From CAG-238 sp934277695 (lineage in GTDB: Bacteria > Bacillota > Clostridia > Peptostreptococcales > Anaerovoracaceae): a stretch of DNA of 64,000 bases. The DNA is taken from the NCBI GenBank assembly GCA_934277695.1, contig CAKQVG010000006.1, positions 1 to 64,000 on the forward strand. The letters are read 5' to 3'. Under the pieces are notes generated by a model. It searched no databases and was not told the DNA's origin. It saw only the letters and a program-made list of their open reading frames with translations. Position numbers and translations under genes: made by a program. Of this stretch, positions 25,537-35,410 are shown one piece after another. The number at the start of each line of letters is the position of its first letter. Positions within the stretch are counted from its first letter, which is position 1.

Positions 25537-25701
25537 TTATTTGTTTTCGAAGGATAAGCAGTCGGTGCACTCGATTTTTGTAGGGTTTGCTTCGTGTGTG
25601 CCTACTGTGATGGCATCAAGAGAGCAAAGATTTTTCACACCTTCGTGATGTCTGCACTTATCAACCGTGCATCTGATTGTCTGATTACAATTGTGTTCCA
25701 T
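25537..25701 (-). CDS. DUF1540 cysteine-rich micro-protein
   Basis: This 54-residue protein begins MEHNCNQTIRCTVDKCRHHE and ends ECTDCLSFENK. The Cys pattern (CTVDKCRHH, then LCSLDAI, then CTDC) is that of DUF1540, small proteins that may bind metal and occur in spore-forming Firmicutes. AAAAGGAGG precedes the ATG on the minus strand. It is 116 bases upstream of sigK in the same orientation and may be co-transcribed with it, suggesting a sporulation link. Confidence 0.85.
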   Translation of the reverse strand: MEHNCNQTIRCTVDKCRHHEGVKNLCSLDAITVGTHEANPTKIECTDCLSFENK

Positions 25702-25766
25702 AATTATCGCCTCCTTTTCCTTAAGTATTATGACCGAAAAATCACAAAATAATACGGCGAGAATGC

Positions 25767-25795
25767 TTGTACTTGAAGCAAAAAAATGCTATAAT
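25767..25795 (+). promoter_or_regulatory. Promoter for radC and perhaps mreBCD
   Basis: TTGTAC (25767-25772) and TATAAT (25790-25795) are separated by 17 bases, in the 181-base region divergent from the DUF1540 gene. Confidence 0.6.
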
Positions 25796-25882
25796 TTTTT
25801 AATATAATGTGTTCTGATAGAATGGGGTTGATGTGTTTAGGCACAAGGGGTTTTCACTCCGAATGAAGGGGGAAAACCAAAG

Positions 25883-26560
25883 ATGAAGATTAAAATGCTG
25901 CCACAGGAAGAAAGACCTGTGGAAAAAGCTGTTTTTAACGGCGTTTCATCGCTTACAAATACGGAACTTCTGGCAGTCCTGCTTGGCTCCGGAACCCGAA
26001 AAAAATCCGCACTCGGCCTTGCGGAAGACATCCTTTCGGCAGATGAGAGAGGCCTTGCTTTTCTTGCCGGATGTACGGCAGACGAACTGATGAAAATAAA
26101 CGGGGTCGGGAATATGAAAGCGGTGAGGGTGCTTGCCGGAGTTGAACTGGGAAAACGCATTGCAGCCGGACCTATGAACCGAAAGAAATCGATACATCAC
26201 TCTGACGATGTGGCGAACCTTTTCATGAAGGAACTTCGTCATGAAAAAAAAGAAGCATTTAAAGCGGTGCTTCTTAACGCGAAAGGCGAGATTTTATCGA
26301 TAGAAACGGTGTCAATAGGAGATTTGACCATGGCACCGGTTCATCCGCGCGAAGTCTTTTGTCAGGCGGTGAAGAAGAGCGCTGCGGCGGTGATTTTTGT
26401 TCACAATCATCCAAGCGGAGACCCCACACCCAGCGATGATGATATTGAAACAACCAAAAGACTCATTGCCTGCGGCGAGCTTTTGGGAATTAAGGTTGTC
26501 GACCACATCGTAATCGGAGACAACGCATATCGCAGCATAGCAGGTGTATTACAGGAGTAA
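25883..26560 (+). CDS. radC: RadC family JAMM-domain protein
   Basis: The 225-residue protein has an N-terminal helix-hairpin-helix region (LMKINGVGNMKAVRVLAGVE) and a C-terminal MPN+/JAMM domain with HNHPSGDPTPSDDD (about 173-186), the zinc-binding set expected of a metal-dependent hydrolase. Its proposed DNA-repair role is not well supported in other bacteria. Placement directly before mreBCD is common in Firmicutes. The start is supported by GAAGGGGG upstream. Confidence 0.93.
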   Translation: MKIKMLPQEERPVEKAVFNGVSSLTNTELLAVLLGSGTRKKSALGLAEDILSADERGLAFLAGCTADELMKINGVGNMKAVRVLAGVELGKRIAAGPMNRKKSIHHSDDVANLFMKELRHEKKEAFKAVLLNAKGEILSIETVSIGDLTMAPVHPREVFCQAVKKSAAAVIFVHNHPSGDPTPSDDDIETTKRLIACGELLGIKVVDHIVIGDNAYRSIAGVLQE

Positions 26561-26605
26561 ATGTGACAGAAAAACAATTGTCTGAGATATAATGGAGGTA
26601 TTAAA

Positions 26606-27649
26606 ATGTGCAGTTTATTTAAAGCTAAAGATATGGGAATCGATTTAGGCACAGCGAATACGCTTATCTATGTAAAGGGCAGCGGAATCGTGCTCAATGA
26701 GCCATCGGTAATCGCTGTTGACAGCAGAGGGGGAAAAACACTTGCAGTTGGTGCTGCCGCAAAAGAAATGCTTGGAAAAGCACCGTCCAATATTTCTGTT
26801 GTAAGACCGCTTCAGGATGGCGTTATTTCGGATTTCGACAGAACGGCTGATATGCTGAAGTCATTTTTGGAAGCTGCTTTAAAGATCAAAAGAATAAGAA
26901 ATTTCAGAGTTGTTGTGGGTGTTCCGAGCGGGGTTACGGAAGTGGAAAAGAGAGCCGTTGAAGAAATCGTAAGGCAGATGGGAGCAACGGAAGTATTCAT
27001 TCTCGAAGAACCGATGGCAGCTGCAATCGGTGCCGGAATGCCGGTCGACGGAACGAACGGCTGCATGATAGCGGACATCGGCGGCGGAACTACGGACGTT
27101 GCGATTATCGCTCTCGGCGGTGTGGTAACGAGCACCTCCATAAGACATGCCGGGGATAAGATGAACGAGGCGATTATTCAGTACATGAGAAAAAGACATG
27201 CTCTGCTTATCGGCGAGCGTACGGCGGAAGAACTGAAAATTAACATCGGCTGTGCATGCTTGGATGAAGATAAAGACGGAAATGAGGTAATCGTATCGAT
27301 GGATGCCAGAGGAAGAGACATTATCTCCGGCCTTCCTAAGACACTCAGCGTAACAAACAAGGACATGATGATTGCTCTTCAGGAATCCCTTGATATCATA
27401 ATTGATGCAATCAAAACCACAATCGAGAAAGCACCTCCTGAAATTGCTGCGGACATCGCAGAACGAGGCATGCTCCTTTCCGGCGGCGGCGGTAAAATAT
27501 ACAATTTGGACAAATTGATAAAGAAGAGAACAGACATGGATGTCAAAGTTGCAGACAATGCTTTTGAGGCTGTTGCAGTAGGTACGGGAATGAGCCTTGA
27601 CGACATCGAAAAACTTAAGATTTATGCCCAAAACGGCAAAAAGAGATAA
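26606..27649 (+). CDS. mreB: Rod-shape-determining protein MreB
   Basis: The 347-residue bacterial actin has phosphate loop 1 (MGIDLGTANTLIYVKG), phosphate loop 2 (MIADIGGGTTDVAIIALGG) and an adenosine motif (GMLLSGGGGKIYNLD). The short N-terminus MCSLFKAKD may serve as a membrane anchor. It polymerises on ATP beneath the membrane and guides the elongation machinery. It starts an mreBCD-PBP2 block and has TGGAGG just upstream. Confidence 0.97.
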   Translation: MCSLFKAKDMGIDLGTANTLIYVKGSGIVLNEPSVIAVDSRGGKTLAVGAAAKEMLGKAPSNISVVRPLQDGVISDFDRTADMLKSFLEAALKIKRIRNFRVVVGVPSGVTEVEKRAVEEIVRQMGATEVFILEEPMAAAIGAGMPVDGTNGCMIADIGGGTTDVAIIALGGVVTSTSIRHAGDKMNEAIIQYMRKRHALLIGERTAEELKINIGCACLDEDKDGNEVIVSMDARGRDIISGLPKTLSVTNKDMMIALQESLDIIIDAIKTTIEKAPPEIAADIAERGMLLSGGGGKIYNLDKLIKKRTDMDVKVADNAFEAVAVGTGMSLDDIEKLKIYAQNGKKR

Positions 27650-27664
27650 AAAGAGACAAACGAT

Positions 27665-28483
27665 ATGAGATGGATTAGAGAGCACAAATTAATATCGGCA
27701 CTGCTGGCAATTTTGCTTGCACTTGTGATCATTTTCTGTGTTTCCGTTGCGCGCGGCGGGGCAGACAGCAGCGTAACGGATGTCGTGAGCAAGGGAATGA
27801 ATGCGGTTTCCGGGGGACTTTCATCGGTTGCCGGCACGATTAAAAAAAATGTATTCGGAATTTTTGCCTACAAGAAACTTGAGGCTGATATAGAAGAACT
27901 TCAAAAGGAAAACAATTCTTTAAAAAGACAGCTCGCGGAAGCCAAAATCGAAAAGGAACAGCTCGAACAGCTTGAAGAACTTTCGCAGCTTCTCAATTAC
28001 GAATACACGAAAAAAGAATTCAAGATTGTTTCCGCCGATGTTACTTCGCTTGACGGTGCAAATTGGACAAACGTATTTACGATAAACATCGGCAGTGAAA
28101 TGGGCGTTGAAGTCGGGGATGCGGTCGTGAACGGCATGGGTCTTGTCGGTAAGATTCAGGATACGGGAAAAGGCTGGTCAAAAGTGACTTCAATCATAGA
28201 CGATAACAGCAAAGTCAGCTTCAAGCTGGCAAGAGAGAGCAAGCAGCTTGGCGTTGTTGCGGGAAACTCAATGGGAGCGATAAGCGGCTACATGCTTGAC
28301 AGCGAATCCCTGGTTTCGCAGGGGGATACGATTATCACATCAGGACTGGGAACCTATCCTGAAGGATTGGAAATCGGAACCGTGCAGGATGTGGCATACA
28401 ACAGTAATACGCTTCTTAAAGAGGTAACGGTTGAACCGGCTGTCAATTTCAAGAGTCTGGAAAAGGTTTCGGTGATCCTATGA
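27665..28483 (+). CDS. mreC: Rod-shape-determining protein MreC
   Basis: The 272-residue protein has one N-terminal membrane span (about 10-30), a coiled coil (about 68-110, KLEADIEELQKENNSLKRQL) and an external beta-rich MreC domain (VVNGMGLVGKIQDTGKGWSK). It links the MreB filaments to PBP2 outside the membrane. It lies 15 bases after mreB and overlaps mreD by 4 bases. Confidence 0.95.
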   Translation: MRWIREHKLISALLAILLALVIIFCVSVARGGADSSVTDVVSKGMNAVSGGLSSVAGTIKKNVFGIFAYKKLEADIEELQKENNSLKRQLAEAKIEKEQLEQLEELSQLLNYEYTKKEFKIVSADVTSLDGANWTNVFTINIGSEMGVEVGDAVVNGMGLVGKIQDTGKGWSKVTSIIDDNSKVSFKLARESKQLGVVAGNSMGAISGYMLDSESLVSQGDTIITSGLGTYPEGLEIGTVQDVAYNSNTLLKEVTVEPAVNFKSLEKVSVIL

Positions 28484-28986
28484 ACATGAACTATTGGAAA
28501 GCGGGAGCGATGTTCCTTGTTGCTTTTCTCATACAGACGTCTCTTTTGAATCTGATCATGATACACGGATACACGCCGCATTTGATTTTGTGCTTGGTAA
28601 TCGTGCTTTCGTTTCTGTACGAAAATCGGATGTACGGTGTTGTTTTCGGCGCTGCTTTTGGGGTTTTGTACGACATCTGTTTCAGTAATTTTACGGGACC
28701 TACGGGAATTTCACTTGTGGTTGTGGCGATTGTCATTTTGATTTTGAGAGAATATGCAAATATTGAGAACATTTTAAACATGTGGATTGTTTCGACAATA
28801 TCCATATTCCTTTATTATGCACTCAACTGGGGACTCTTCCACTTGGCGGGAAATCCGATCGGCTTCATATATGTATTGAAAAAACTGCCGGGCGAATACA
28901 TCTATTCCTTTGCAGTTATAACGATAATGTATTTTATATTGATAAGAACTGCGGCAAAGCACCGCAGAGACAGGTATTTCAGATGA
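28480..28986 (+). CDS. mreD: Rod-shape-determining protein MreD
   Basis: The 168-residue, very hydrophobic protein has about five membrane spans and the MreD-type segment FGVLYDICFSNFTGPTG. It is part of the elongasome. Its start overlaps the end of mreC by 4 bases, and its stop overlaps the start of the PBP2 gene (ATGA). Confidence 0.92.
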   Translation: MNMNYWKAGAMFLVAFLIQTSLLNLIMIHGYTPHLILCLVIVLSFLYENRMYGVVFGAAFGVLYDICFSNFTGPTGISLVVVAIVILILREYANIENILNMWIVSTISIFLYYALNWGLFHLAGNPIGFIYVLKKLPGEYIYSFAVITIMYFILIRTAAKHRRDRYFR

Positions 28987-31772
28987 ACAAAAAATTGCTG
29001 GGTTCCAGATATCATCAGGTAATAGGGCTGGTGGTAATCCTTATGCTTCTGCTTGGCATAAGGCTTTTTGTGCTTACCGTTTTTCAGCAGGAAAAGTGGG
29101 AAGATGCAGCACAAAGCCAGAACACTAAGGAAGTGGTAACATCTGCACCAAGAGGTGAAATCCTTGACCGGTACGGCAGGCTGCTTGCCGGCAATAAGCA
29201 GATTTTTACCGTAACCTTTAATGTAAGCGGAATGGATACCGAGCAAATCAACAATTCTTGCTATGCACTGGTTAAACTTCTTGAAAAAAACGGCGACGAG
29301 TATGTTGACAATTTCCCGATAAAGATTTCCAAAAGTGGGAAGTTCTACTACACGTATGACTCGGATAAACGAAAATGGCTTAAGTCTCTCGGCCTCCAAA
29401 AGGATGCAACACCGGAAGAAGCCCTTGACGCACTCCGCAAAAAATATGAAATAAGCCCGAAACTGGACCGCTTCGAGGCAGTGGAGGAATTGCAGGACAA
29501 GTACGGAGTATGGCCGCCGATTATCACCAAGAGCATGACATTCTCCTATGACTCTAAGAAGGAAAGCTTTTTATCAAAATATGACCTTTTTATCATGGAG
29601 AAGGATGAAAACGGAAAAGAAATGAAGCGCACCGAACTTACTGCAAAAGAGGCTTTTGAAGCTTTGAGAGAAAAATACAGCATTGACAAAAAGCTCTCGA
29701 ACAAGCAGGCAAGAAAGATATTTGTCGTGCGTGAGGAAATAAAGAACACGGGATACAACAAGTACCGTTCCAGCACAATTGCAAGTGATGTCAGTGATGA
29801 AACGGTTGCATATGTGGAAGAAATGCAGGATGTTCTCAAAGGTGTTGAAATCGCTTCGGAAACGGTCAGATACTATCCGAAAGGCAAGTTGCTTTCACAT
29901 GTGCTTGGCTATATGGGAAGCATATCGGACTCGCAGTACGATGAGTACGTAAAGGAAAAAGGTTACAGCACGGGCGATCTCATAGGCAAGGATGGAATCG
30001 AGGCAAGCATGGAATCGAAACTCAGAGGCACGGACGGAATTAAGAGCATTCTTGTAAACAGTGCCGGCGACTATGTGGAAACCGTAAGTCAGACGGAACC
30101 GGTTGCAGGAAAGGATGTATATCTTACGATTGACGTCGATCTTCAAAAGGCTGCAGAAAAAAGCCTCAGAAACTGTATAAAAGCAGTGCAGACCGGTGGC
30201 ATTTATAAGAGCAAGTACGGCAACAGATCGCTCAGAAAATATGCAAACTGTGCTTCGGGTGCAGTGGTTGCGATCGATGTGGAGACTGCGGATATTTTGG
30301 CAATGGCAAGCTATCCGAATTTCGACCCGAATATTTTTGCGGAAGGTATTTCGACGAAGGACTGGGCATCCGTGCAGAGCACCAATCCGCGTGACTCCCT
30401 TGCACCGACGCCGCTCTACAATATAGCTACGAGCAGTGCTGTGCAGCCGGGTTCCACTTTCAAACCGATTACGGCTGTTGCGGCTCTCAAATGCGGACTT
30501 GATCCGAATCGCAGAATTTACGACGGAAACTATATCGAGCTAGGCGGAAGGAAGTTCGGATGCAGTAATTACAACAGCGGTCTGGGTTCACACGGCTATG
30601 AAACACTGGCGGTGGGAATACAGAACTCTTGTAACTACTATTTCTATTGCATCGGTACGGGAATTGACTGGAACTCCCGCAGCTCCTTGGGATATAAGAG
30701 CAAGATAACAATTGACAAAATTATGAAGGTTGCCAAGAAATTTGGACTGGGTGAAAAAACCGGGATTGAGCTTTATGAAGTGACAACTCCTCTGGCTTCT
30801 GCCGAGAGAAAAATGGAATCCATGAAATATTCTCTTTGGAATGCACTTTATTACAGCGGCAATAAATACTGGCCGAAATCAACCACGAAGGACGACGCAA
30901 AATTCAGAGAGGAAATCGACACAATTACAGGCTGGATTGAAGAAAATCCGGACAGAGATGTTATCATAAAGAGGATATCCGAACAGACTACGGTTAAAAA
31001 ATCAAAAATTGAAACGCTGACCGATTTGTGCAAGTATTCATACTTTAATCAGGCGGAATGGGGCACAGGCGATGAATTCAACATATCCATCGGACAAGGT
31101 GATAACGCGTATACGCCGCTTCAGCTTGCAAATTACATTGCAACGCTCGGAAACGACGGAAAACGAAATCAGGTCAGCATAATCAAGGGAATCGAAGGTG
31201 AAGGGACAACAAAGAAGGACGACCCTTATGAAATCGATATTCCAAAGAGTGACCTCAAAGCAGTAATCGAAGGCATGCGGCTCGTTACAAAGCGAGGGAC
31301 CCTTGCATCGACCTTTGCCGGTTTTCCGATCGAAGTTGCCGGCAAGACCGGTACTGCGGAAAGAGACGGTTACATCAATCCAAAGGACGAAGTTTCCTAT
31401 GTTAAGAATCATCTGTCGAGCATCGCACCGGGAATTTCCTGGGCAAGTGTTCAGAAGCAGATGGAAAAAATGATGAAGAAAGACCCCGCAAAGTATCCGA
31501 CGGAAAACGATGCCGTGGATCAGGCACTGATTACGGTAAGCGGCAGAAAGGTCACCCAGGCGAAGATAGACCAATATAAGGATACCTATGACCACTTTGC
31601 GTGGACGGTAGCCATGGCTCCTGCGGACAATCCGAAAATTGCAGTCGTTGTACTGCTTGTACAGGGAGGCATGTCGTTTAATGCCGCACCGGTTGCCCGC
31701 GATGTAATCGGCGAATATCTTCAGGTAAAAGGAAAAACGGACACGCTTGATTTTTCGAATAAAATAAATTAA
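28983..31772 (+). CDS. mrdA: Penicillin-binding protein 2 (elongation transpeptidase)
   Basis: The 929-residue class B PBP has one N-terminal span (about 13-35), a dimerisation domain starting at APRGEILDRYGRLLAGN, and a transpeptidase domain. The transpeptidase has active-site Ser491 in GSTFKPIT, the SCN motif at 549-551 and KTG at 788-790. It cross-links peptidoglycan during elongation together with RodA. The protein is longer than most PBP2s. Extra sequence lies in the dimerisation part (about 110-260) and between SCN and KTG (Lys/Glu-rich, about 600-690). The longer open frame from 28782 is ignored because ATG 28983 is coupled to the mreD stop. Confidence 0.95.
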   Translation: MNKKLLGSRYHQVIGLVVILMLLLGIRLFVLTVFQQEKWEDAAQSQNTKEVVTSAPRGEILDRYGRLLAGNKQIFTVTFNVSGMDTEQINNSCYALVKLLEKNGDEYVDNFPIKISKSGKFYYTYDSDKRKWLKSLGLQKDATPEEALDALRKKYEISPKLDRFEAVEELQDKYGVWPPIITKSMTFSYDSKKESFLSKYDLFIMEKDENGKEMKRTELTAKEAFEALREKYSIDKKLSNKQARKIFVVREEIKNTGYNKYRSSTIASDVSDETVAYVEEMQDVLKGVEIASETVRYYPKGKLLSHVLGYMGSISDSQYDEYVKEKGYSTGDLIGKDGIEASMESKLRGTDGIKSILVNSAGDYVETVSQTEPVAGKDVYLTIDVDLQKAAEKSLRNCIKAVQTGGIYKSKYGNRSLRKYANCASGAVVAIDVETADILAMASYPNFDPNIFAEGISTKDWASVQSTNPRDSLAPTPLYNIATSSAVQPGSTFKPITAVAALKCGLDPNRRIYDGNYIELGGRKFGCSNYNSGLGSHGYETLAVGIQNSCNYYFYCIGTGIDWNSRSSLGYKSKITIDKIMKVAKKFGLGEKTGIELYEVTTPLASAERKMESMKYSLWNALYYSGNKYWPKSTTKDDAKFREEIDTITGWIEENPDRDVIIKRISEQTTVKKSKIETLTDLCKYSYFNQAEWGTGDEFNISIGQGDNAYTPLQLANYIATLGNDGKRNQVSIIKGIEGEGTTKKDDPYEIDIPKSDLKAVIEGMRLVTKRGTLASTFAGFPIEVAGKTGTAERDGYINPKDEVSYVKNHLSSIAPGISWASVQKQMEKMMKKDPAKYPTENDAVDQALITVSGRKVTQAKIDQYKDTYDHFAWTVAMAPADNPKIAVVVLLVQGGMSFNAAPVARDVIGEYLQVKGKTDTLDFSNKIN

Positions 31773-31794
31773 TAATCTTTGGTAGGAGAAGATA

Positions 31795-32523
31795 ATGGGA
31801 AGAACAATTGCGATTGTTTCGGGAAAAGGCGGAACAGGCAAAACGATGTTTGCGGCTAATCTGGGGGCGACCTTGGCAAAGATGGGCAGACAAACAATTT
31901 TAATAGATATGGATACGGGCCTTAGAAATCTTGACCTGTATCTCGGCTTGGAAAACAAGGTTGTATATGATGTTAACGACGTGATGAACGGGCTTTGCAG
32001 AATCAGACAAGCTGTAATCAAGGACAAGACCTTTCCGGGACTATCGTTTATGGCGGCATCACCGAGACGGGATGAGGGACACCTTACGCCTCTGCATGTA
32101 AAAGTTTTGTGTGAGAAGCTTGCCGAAAAGTATGACTATGTCATCCTTGATGCTGCAGCAGGAGTCGATGACGGTCTTGATATGGTACTCGGCGGAGCCG
32201 ATGAGGCAATCATTGTAATGAATCCCGAAATTTCATCCAAGAGAGACAGCGAGCTTGTCACGGAAATCTTGAGATCTAAGGGAATGCAGAATATATATTA
32301 TATTATTAACAAAATAAATATCAGACTGATAAACGCAGGATTTGCTCCAAGCATGGAAGATGTGACAAGAGGGATCAGAAACAGAGTCATCGGTCTGATA
32401 CGAGAGGATGAAAATATTCATATTTCAACAAACCTCGGCTTGCCGGTTGTCTTTAAGGACAACACATACATAGCCGAGAATTTCCGAAAAATCGCCAAGC
32501 GAATTGACGATATGAAGAACTAG
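31795..32523 (+). CDS. minD: MinD-like ATPase without membrane-targeting tail
   Basis: The 242-residue deviant-Walker ATPase has VSGKGGTGKTMFAANLGATL near the start, the switch region LIDMDTGLRNLDLYLGLENK and DYVILDAAAGVDDGLDMVLG, all MinD-like. MinD recruits the division inhibitor MinC to the membrane. Canonical MinD is about 268 residues and ends in an amphipathic helix. Here the chain stops at FRKIAKRIDDMKN, so that helix is missing. No minC or minE is next to it. It sits 22 bases after PBP2, and its stop overlaps the convergent rodA stop. It may be a specialised paralogue. Confidence 0.85.
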   Translation: MGRTIAIVSGKGGTGKTMFAANLGATLAKMGRQTILIDMDTGLRNLDLYLGLENKVVYDVNDVMNGLCRIRQAVIKDKTFPGLSFMAASPRRDEGHLTPLHVKVLCEKLAEKYDYVILDAAAGVDDGLDMVLGGADEAIIVMNPEISSKRDSELVTEILRSKGMQNIYYIINKINIRLINAGFAPSMEDVTRGIRNRVIGLIREDENIHISTNLGLPVVFKDNTYIAENFRKIAKRIDDMKN

Positions 32524-33638
32524 AAGTTGATTGATTTGCTGTTTACGCCGACATTGACGATGATACCGATGGAAATCATACTTGCAATTACGGATGTTCC
32601 GCCGCCGGAAAGGAGCGGAAGCGTGATTCCGGTAACCGGCATCAAACCCATGGTCATTGCGATATTTTCGAAGACCTGGAAGAGGAACATGCCGGTGAAA
32701 CCGATTACGATAAGCGCACCGTACAAATCCACAGAATCTCTGATAATCTTTGTAAATCTTATAAGCAGAAAGGCGTAGAGGAATATCACCGCGGCGCCGC
32801 CTATGAAGCCAAGTTCTTCAACGACAACCGAAAAGATGAAATCCGACTGCTGGACCGGTATGAAGTCCAGCCCTTTTTGTGTTCCGTGAAAAAGCCCTTT
32901 GCCGGTAAGACCGCCGGAACCGATGGCAACCTTGGACTGCCATACTTGATAGTTACCGGACAGGCTCAGATTTTCAGGATGGAGGAATGCTTCGATTCGT
33001 TCTTTTTGGTAATCATCCAAAAACTTGTAGACAACAGGGATTGCAGCCAGGCAAATCAGTGCCGACTGAAAAAAGATCTTATAATCAATTCCTGCAAAGA
33101 ACACCATAAAAATCCACATTATGATGTAAACCAGTGCGCTTCCGAGGTCTTCTTTCAGCACAATCAGTATGATAGGAGACGCATAGAGAAGCGCCTTTAT
33201 CACTCCGGTGAACTTATTCAGTTCATCGCGGTGTTCCGAGAGATATCCTGCCATGAGAAGAACAAACAGAATCTTTACGAATTCGGATGGCTGCAGAGTG
33301 GTTACCCCAAGGCTTATCCATGCACGGGAACCAAACTGGGTTATACCCAATCCCGGGATATATACCGTCAAAAGAAGAACGACTGCAGCGATATAGAGGA
33401 ACTTTTCGAGCCCGCTGAAAAACCGGTAGTCGAATCGCTGTATAAACAGGAGCACGGCAAAGCCCAACAAATAGGCAACCGCTTGTATCCAAACGGGTCT
33501 GCCGGCTTTGCTGAAAATAACAAGACCGCCATCATACACTGTGCTTTCCAACATGGTTAAGCTTAAAATACCAAGCAGAGCCACAATAATTAATATATAT
33601 TTATCTATGTTCTTAAGCGGATTTAAAATTTTGTTCAT
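32520..33638 (-). CDS. rodA: Peptidoglycan glycosyltransferase RodA
   Basis: The 372-residue SEDS-family protein has about ten membrane spans. Family segments include GSRAWISLGVTTLQPSEFVK with the conserved Glu-Phe, KEDLGSALVY, and MGLMPVTGITLPLLSGGGTS near the C-terminus. It polymerises glycan strands with PBP2 during elongation. Convergent to minD, the two genes share bases at their stop codons (32520-32523). RodA rather than SpoVE/FtsW is suggested by the elongation-gene context. Its promoter lies at 33679-33708. Confidence 0.92.
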   Translation of the reverse strand: MNKILNPLKNIDKYILIIVALLGILSLTMLESTVYDGGLVIFSKAGRPVWIQAVAYLLGFAVLLFIQRFDYRFFSGLEKFLYIAAVVLLLTVYIPGLGITQFGSRAWISLGVTTLQPSEFVKILFVLLMAGYLSEHRDELNKFTGVIKALLYASPIILIVLKEDLGSALVYIIMWIFMVFFAGIDYKIFFQSALICLAAIPVVYKFLDDYQKERIEAFLHPENLSLSGNYQVWQSKVAIGSGGLTGKGLFHGTQKGLDFIPVQQSDFIFSVVVEELGFIGGAAVIFLYAFLLIRFTKIIRDSVDLYGALIVIGFTGMFLFQVFENIAMTMGLMPVTGITLPLLSGGGTSVIASMISIGIIVNVGVNSKSINF

Positions 33639-33678
33639 TTCTTACCTTTCTGTACCTTGACATTTTGTTCATTTAAAC

Positions 33679-33708
33679 ATTATAATATATATTGTATGGA
33701 TATATCAA
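33679..33708 (-). promoter_or_regulatory. Promoter for rodA
   Basis: On the minus strand TTGATA (33703-33708) and TATAAT (33679-33684) are 18 bases apart, about 40 bases before the rodA start. Confidence 0.55.
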
Positions 33709-33788
33709 GTTTTAATTATGTAATGCATTTTTTTATTATAAAAACAACTGAAATATAGATACAATTTTGATAAAAAGGAGGTGTTGAA

Positions 33789-35333
33789 GTGACAGAAATC
33801 ATTATAAAAATCGTAGTCGCAGCTGTCGCTCTTGCGATAGGTGCGTTAATCGGATATATATATCGTAAAAATGTTGGTGAAAAGGCAATCGGAAGTGCCG
33901 AAACGAAAGCAAGAAACCTAATATTGGATGCGGAGAATAAATCCGAAAGCATGAAAAAAGAAGCTATTTTGGAGGCAAAAGAAGAAGCACACAGGCTCAG
34001 AAGTGAGGCGGAAAGGGACGCCAGAGAAAGACGCAGCGAGCTTCAGCGTTCCGAACGCAGATTAATCCAAAAGGAAGAGTCACTTGACAAAAAGATTGAA
34101 AACATCGAAAGAAAAGAAGAAAGCATTACACAAAAGGAACAATCATTGATAAACAAGCAGAAAGACCTCGACAGAGTTATTTCCAAGCAGATGGAAGAAC
34201 TCGAGAGAATTTCGGGCTACACAGTTGAAGAGGCGAAGGCAATCCTTCTTGCAAACACGGAGAAAGAGGTGAGACACGAAGCCTCCATCATGATTAAGGA
34301 CATCGAAAGCAAAGCGAAAGAAGAGGCAGACAAGAAAGCAAAATACATCATAACGAACGCAATTCAAAGATGTGCCGCAGACCATGTTGCCGAAAGCACG
34401 GTTTCCGTAGTATCCCTTCCGAGTGATGAAATGAAAGGCAGAATCATTGGCCGTGAAGGAAGAAATATCAGAGCCATTGAAACTTTGACAGGTGTGGATT
34501 TGATCATTGACGACACACCGGAAGCGGTTATTCTGTCCGGATTTGATCCGGTTCGCAGAGAAATCGCAAGAGTCGCGCTTGAAAAACTGATTGTTGACGG
34601 ACGTATCCATCCTGCAAGAATTGAAGAAATGGTTGAAAAGGCAACCAAAGAAGTAAATGCAATTATCAAAGAAGAAGGAGAACAGGCGACCTTCGAAGTC
34701 GGTATTCATAACCTGCATCCGGAACTTGTCAAAATTTTAGGAAGACTCAAATACAGAACTTCCTACGGCCAGAATGTGCTGAAACATTCCGTAGAGGTTG
34801 CTCACCTTGCCGGCCTGATGGCGGGTGAACTGGGTCTTGATGTCAAACTTGCAAAGCGTGCGGGGCTGCTGCACGATATCGGCAAGGCACTCGATCACGA
34901 GTACGAAGGCACACATGTTGATATCGGTATAGAGATTTTGCGTAAGTACAAGGAATCCGAAGCAGTTATAAACGGCATGGCAGCTCATCACGGCGATTAC
35001 GAGCCGAAGAACATGGAAGCGGTGCTGATTGCAGCTGCGGATGCACTTTCGGCGGCAAGACCGGGAGCAAGGAGAGAAACCCTGGATGCTTACATTAAGC
35101 GGCTCGAGAAACTTGAAGAAATCGCAAACACAACGCCGGGCGTTGAGAAATCATTTGCAATTCAAGCAGGAAGAGAGATCAGAATCATTGCGAAGCCTGA
35201 AGACGTTAACGATGAGGAAATCGTATTCCTTGCAAGAGAAATTTCCAAAAAAATCGAGTCTGAACTCGAATATCCGGGTCAGATTAAGGTTAATGTGGTC
35301 AGAGAGACCAGAGCAATCGACTACGCAAAGTAG
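33789..35333 (+). CDS. rny: Ribonuclease Y
   Basis: The 514-residue endoribonuclease initiates mRNA decay. It has an N-terminal membrane anchor (about 5-22), a long coiled coil (about 30-180, Lys/Glu/Arg-rich), a KH domain (GRIIGREGRNIRAIETLTGV) and an HD domain with GLLHDIGKALDHE. The start is GTG, set by AAAGGAGGTG at 33775-33784. It acts at the inner face of the membrane. Confidence 0.97.
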   Translation: MTEIIIKIVVAAVALAIGALIGYIYRKNVGEKAIGSAETKARNLILDAENKSESMKKEAILEAKEEAHRLRSEAERDARERRSELQRSERRLIQKEESLDKKIENIERKEESITQKEQSLINKQKDLDRVISKQMEELERISGYTVEEAKAILLANTEKEVRHEASIMIKDIESKAKEEADKKAKYIITNAIQRCAADHVAESTVSVVSLPSDEMKGRIIGREGRNIRAIETLTGVDLIIDDTPEAVILSGFDPVRREIARVALEKLIVDGRIHPARIEEMVEKATKEVNAIIKEEGEQATFEVGIHNLHPELVKILGRLKYRTSYGQNVLKHSVEVAHLAGLMAGELGLDVKLAKRAGLLHDIGKALDHEYEGTHVDIGIEILRKYKESEAVINGMAAHHGDYEPKNMEAVLIAAADALSAARPGARRETLDAYIKRLEKLEEIANTTPGVEKSFAIQAGREIRIIAKPEDVNDEEIVFLAREISKKIESELEYPGQIKVNVVRETRAIDYAK

Positions 35334-35410
35334 CGATTGGACAGACAGTCATAGGACTTTTTGGGGGCAGATTTATCTGCCTCCATATTTGCGTTTTAGT
35401 GAGGGGAAAA

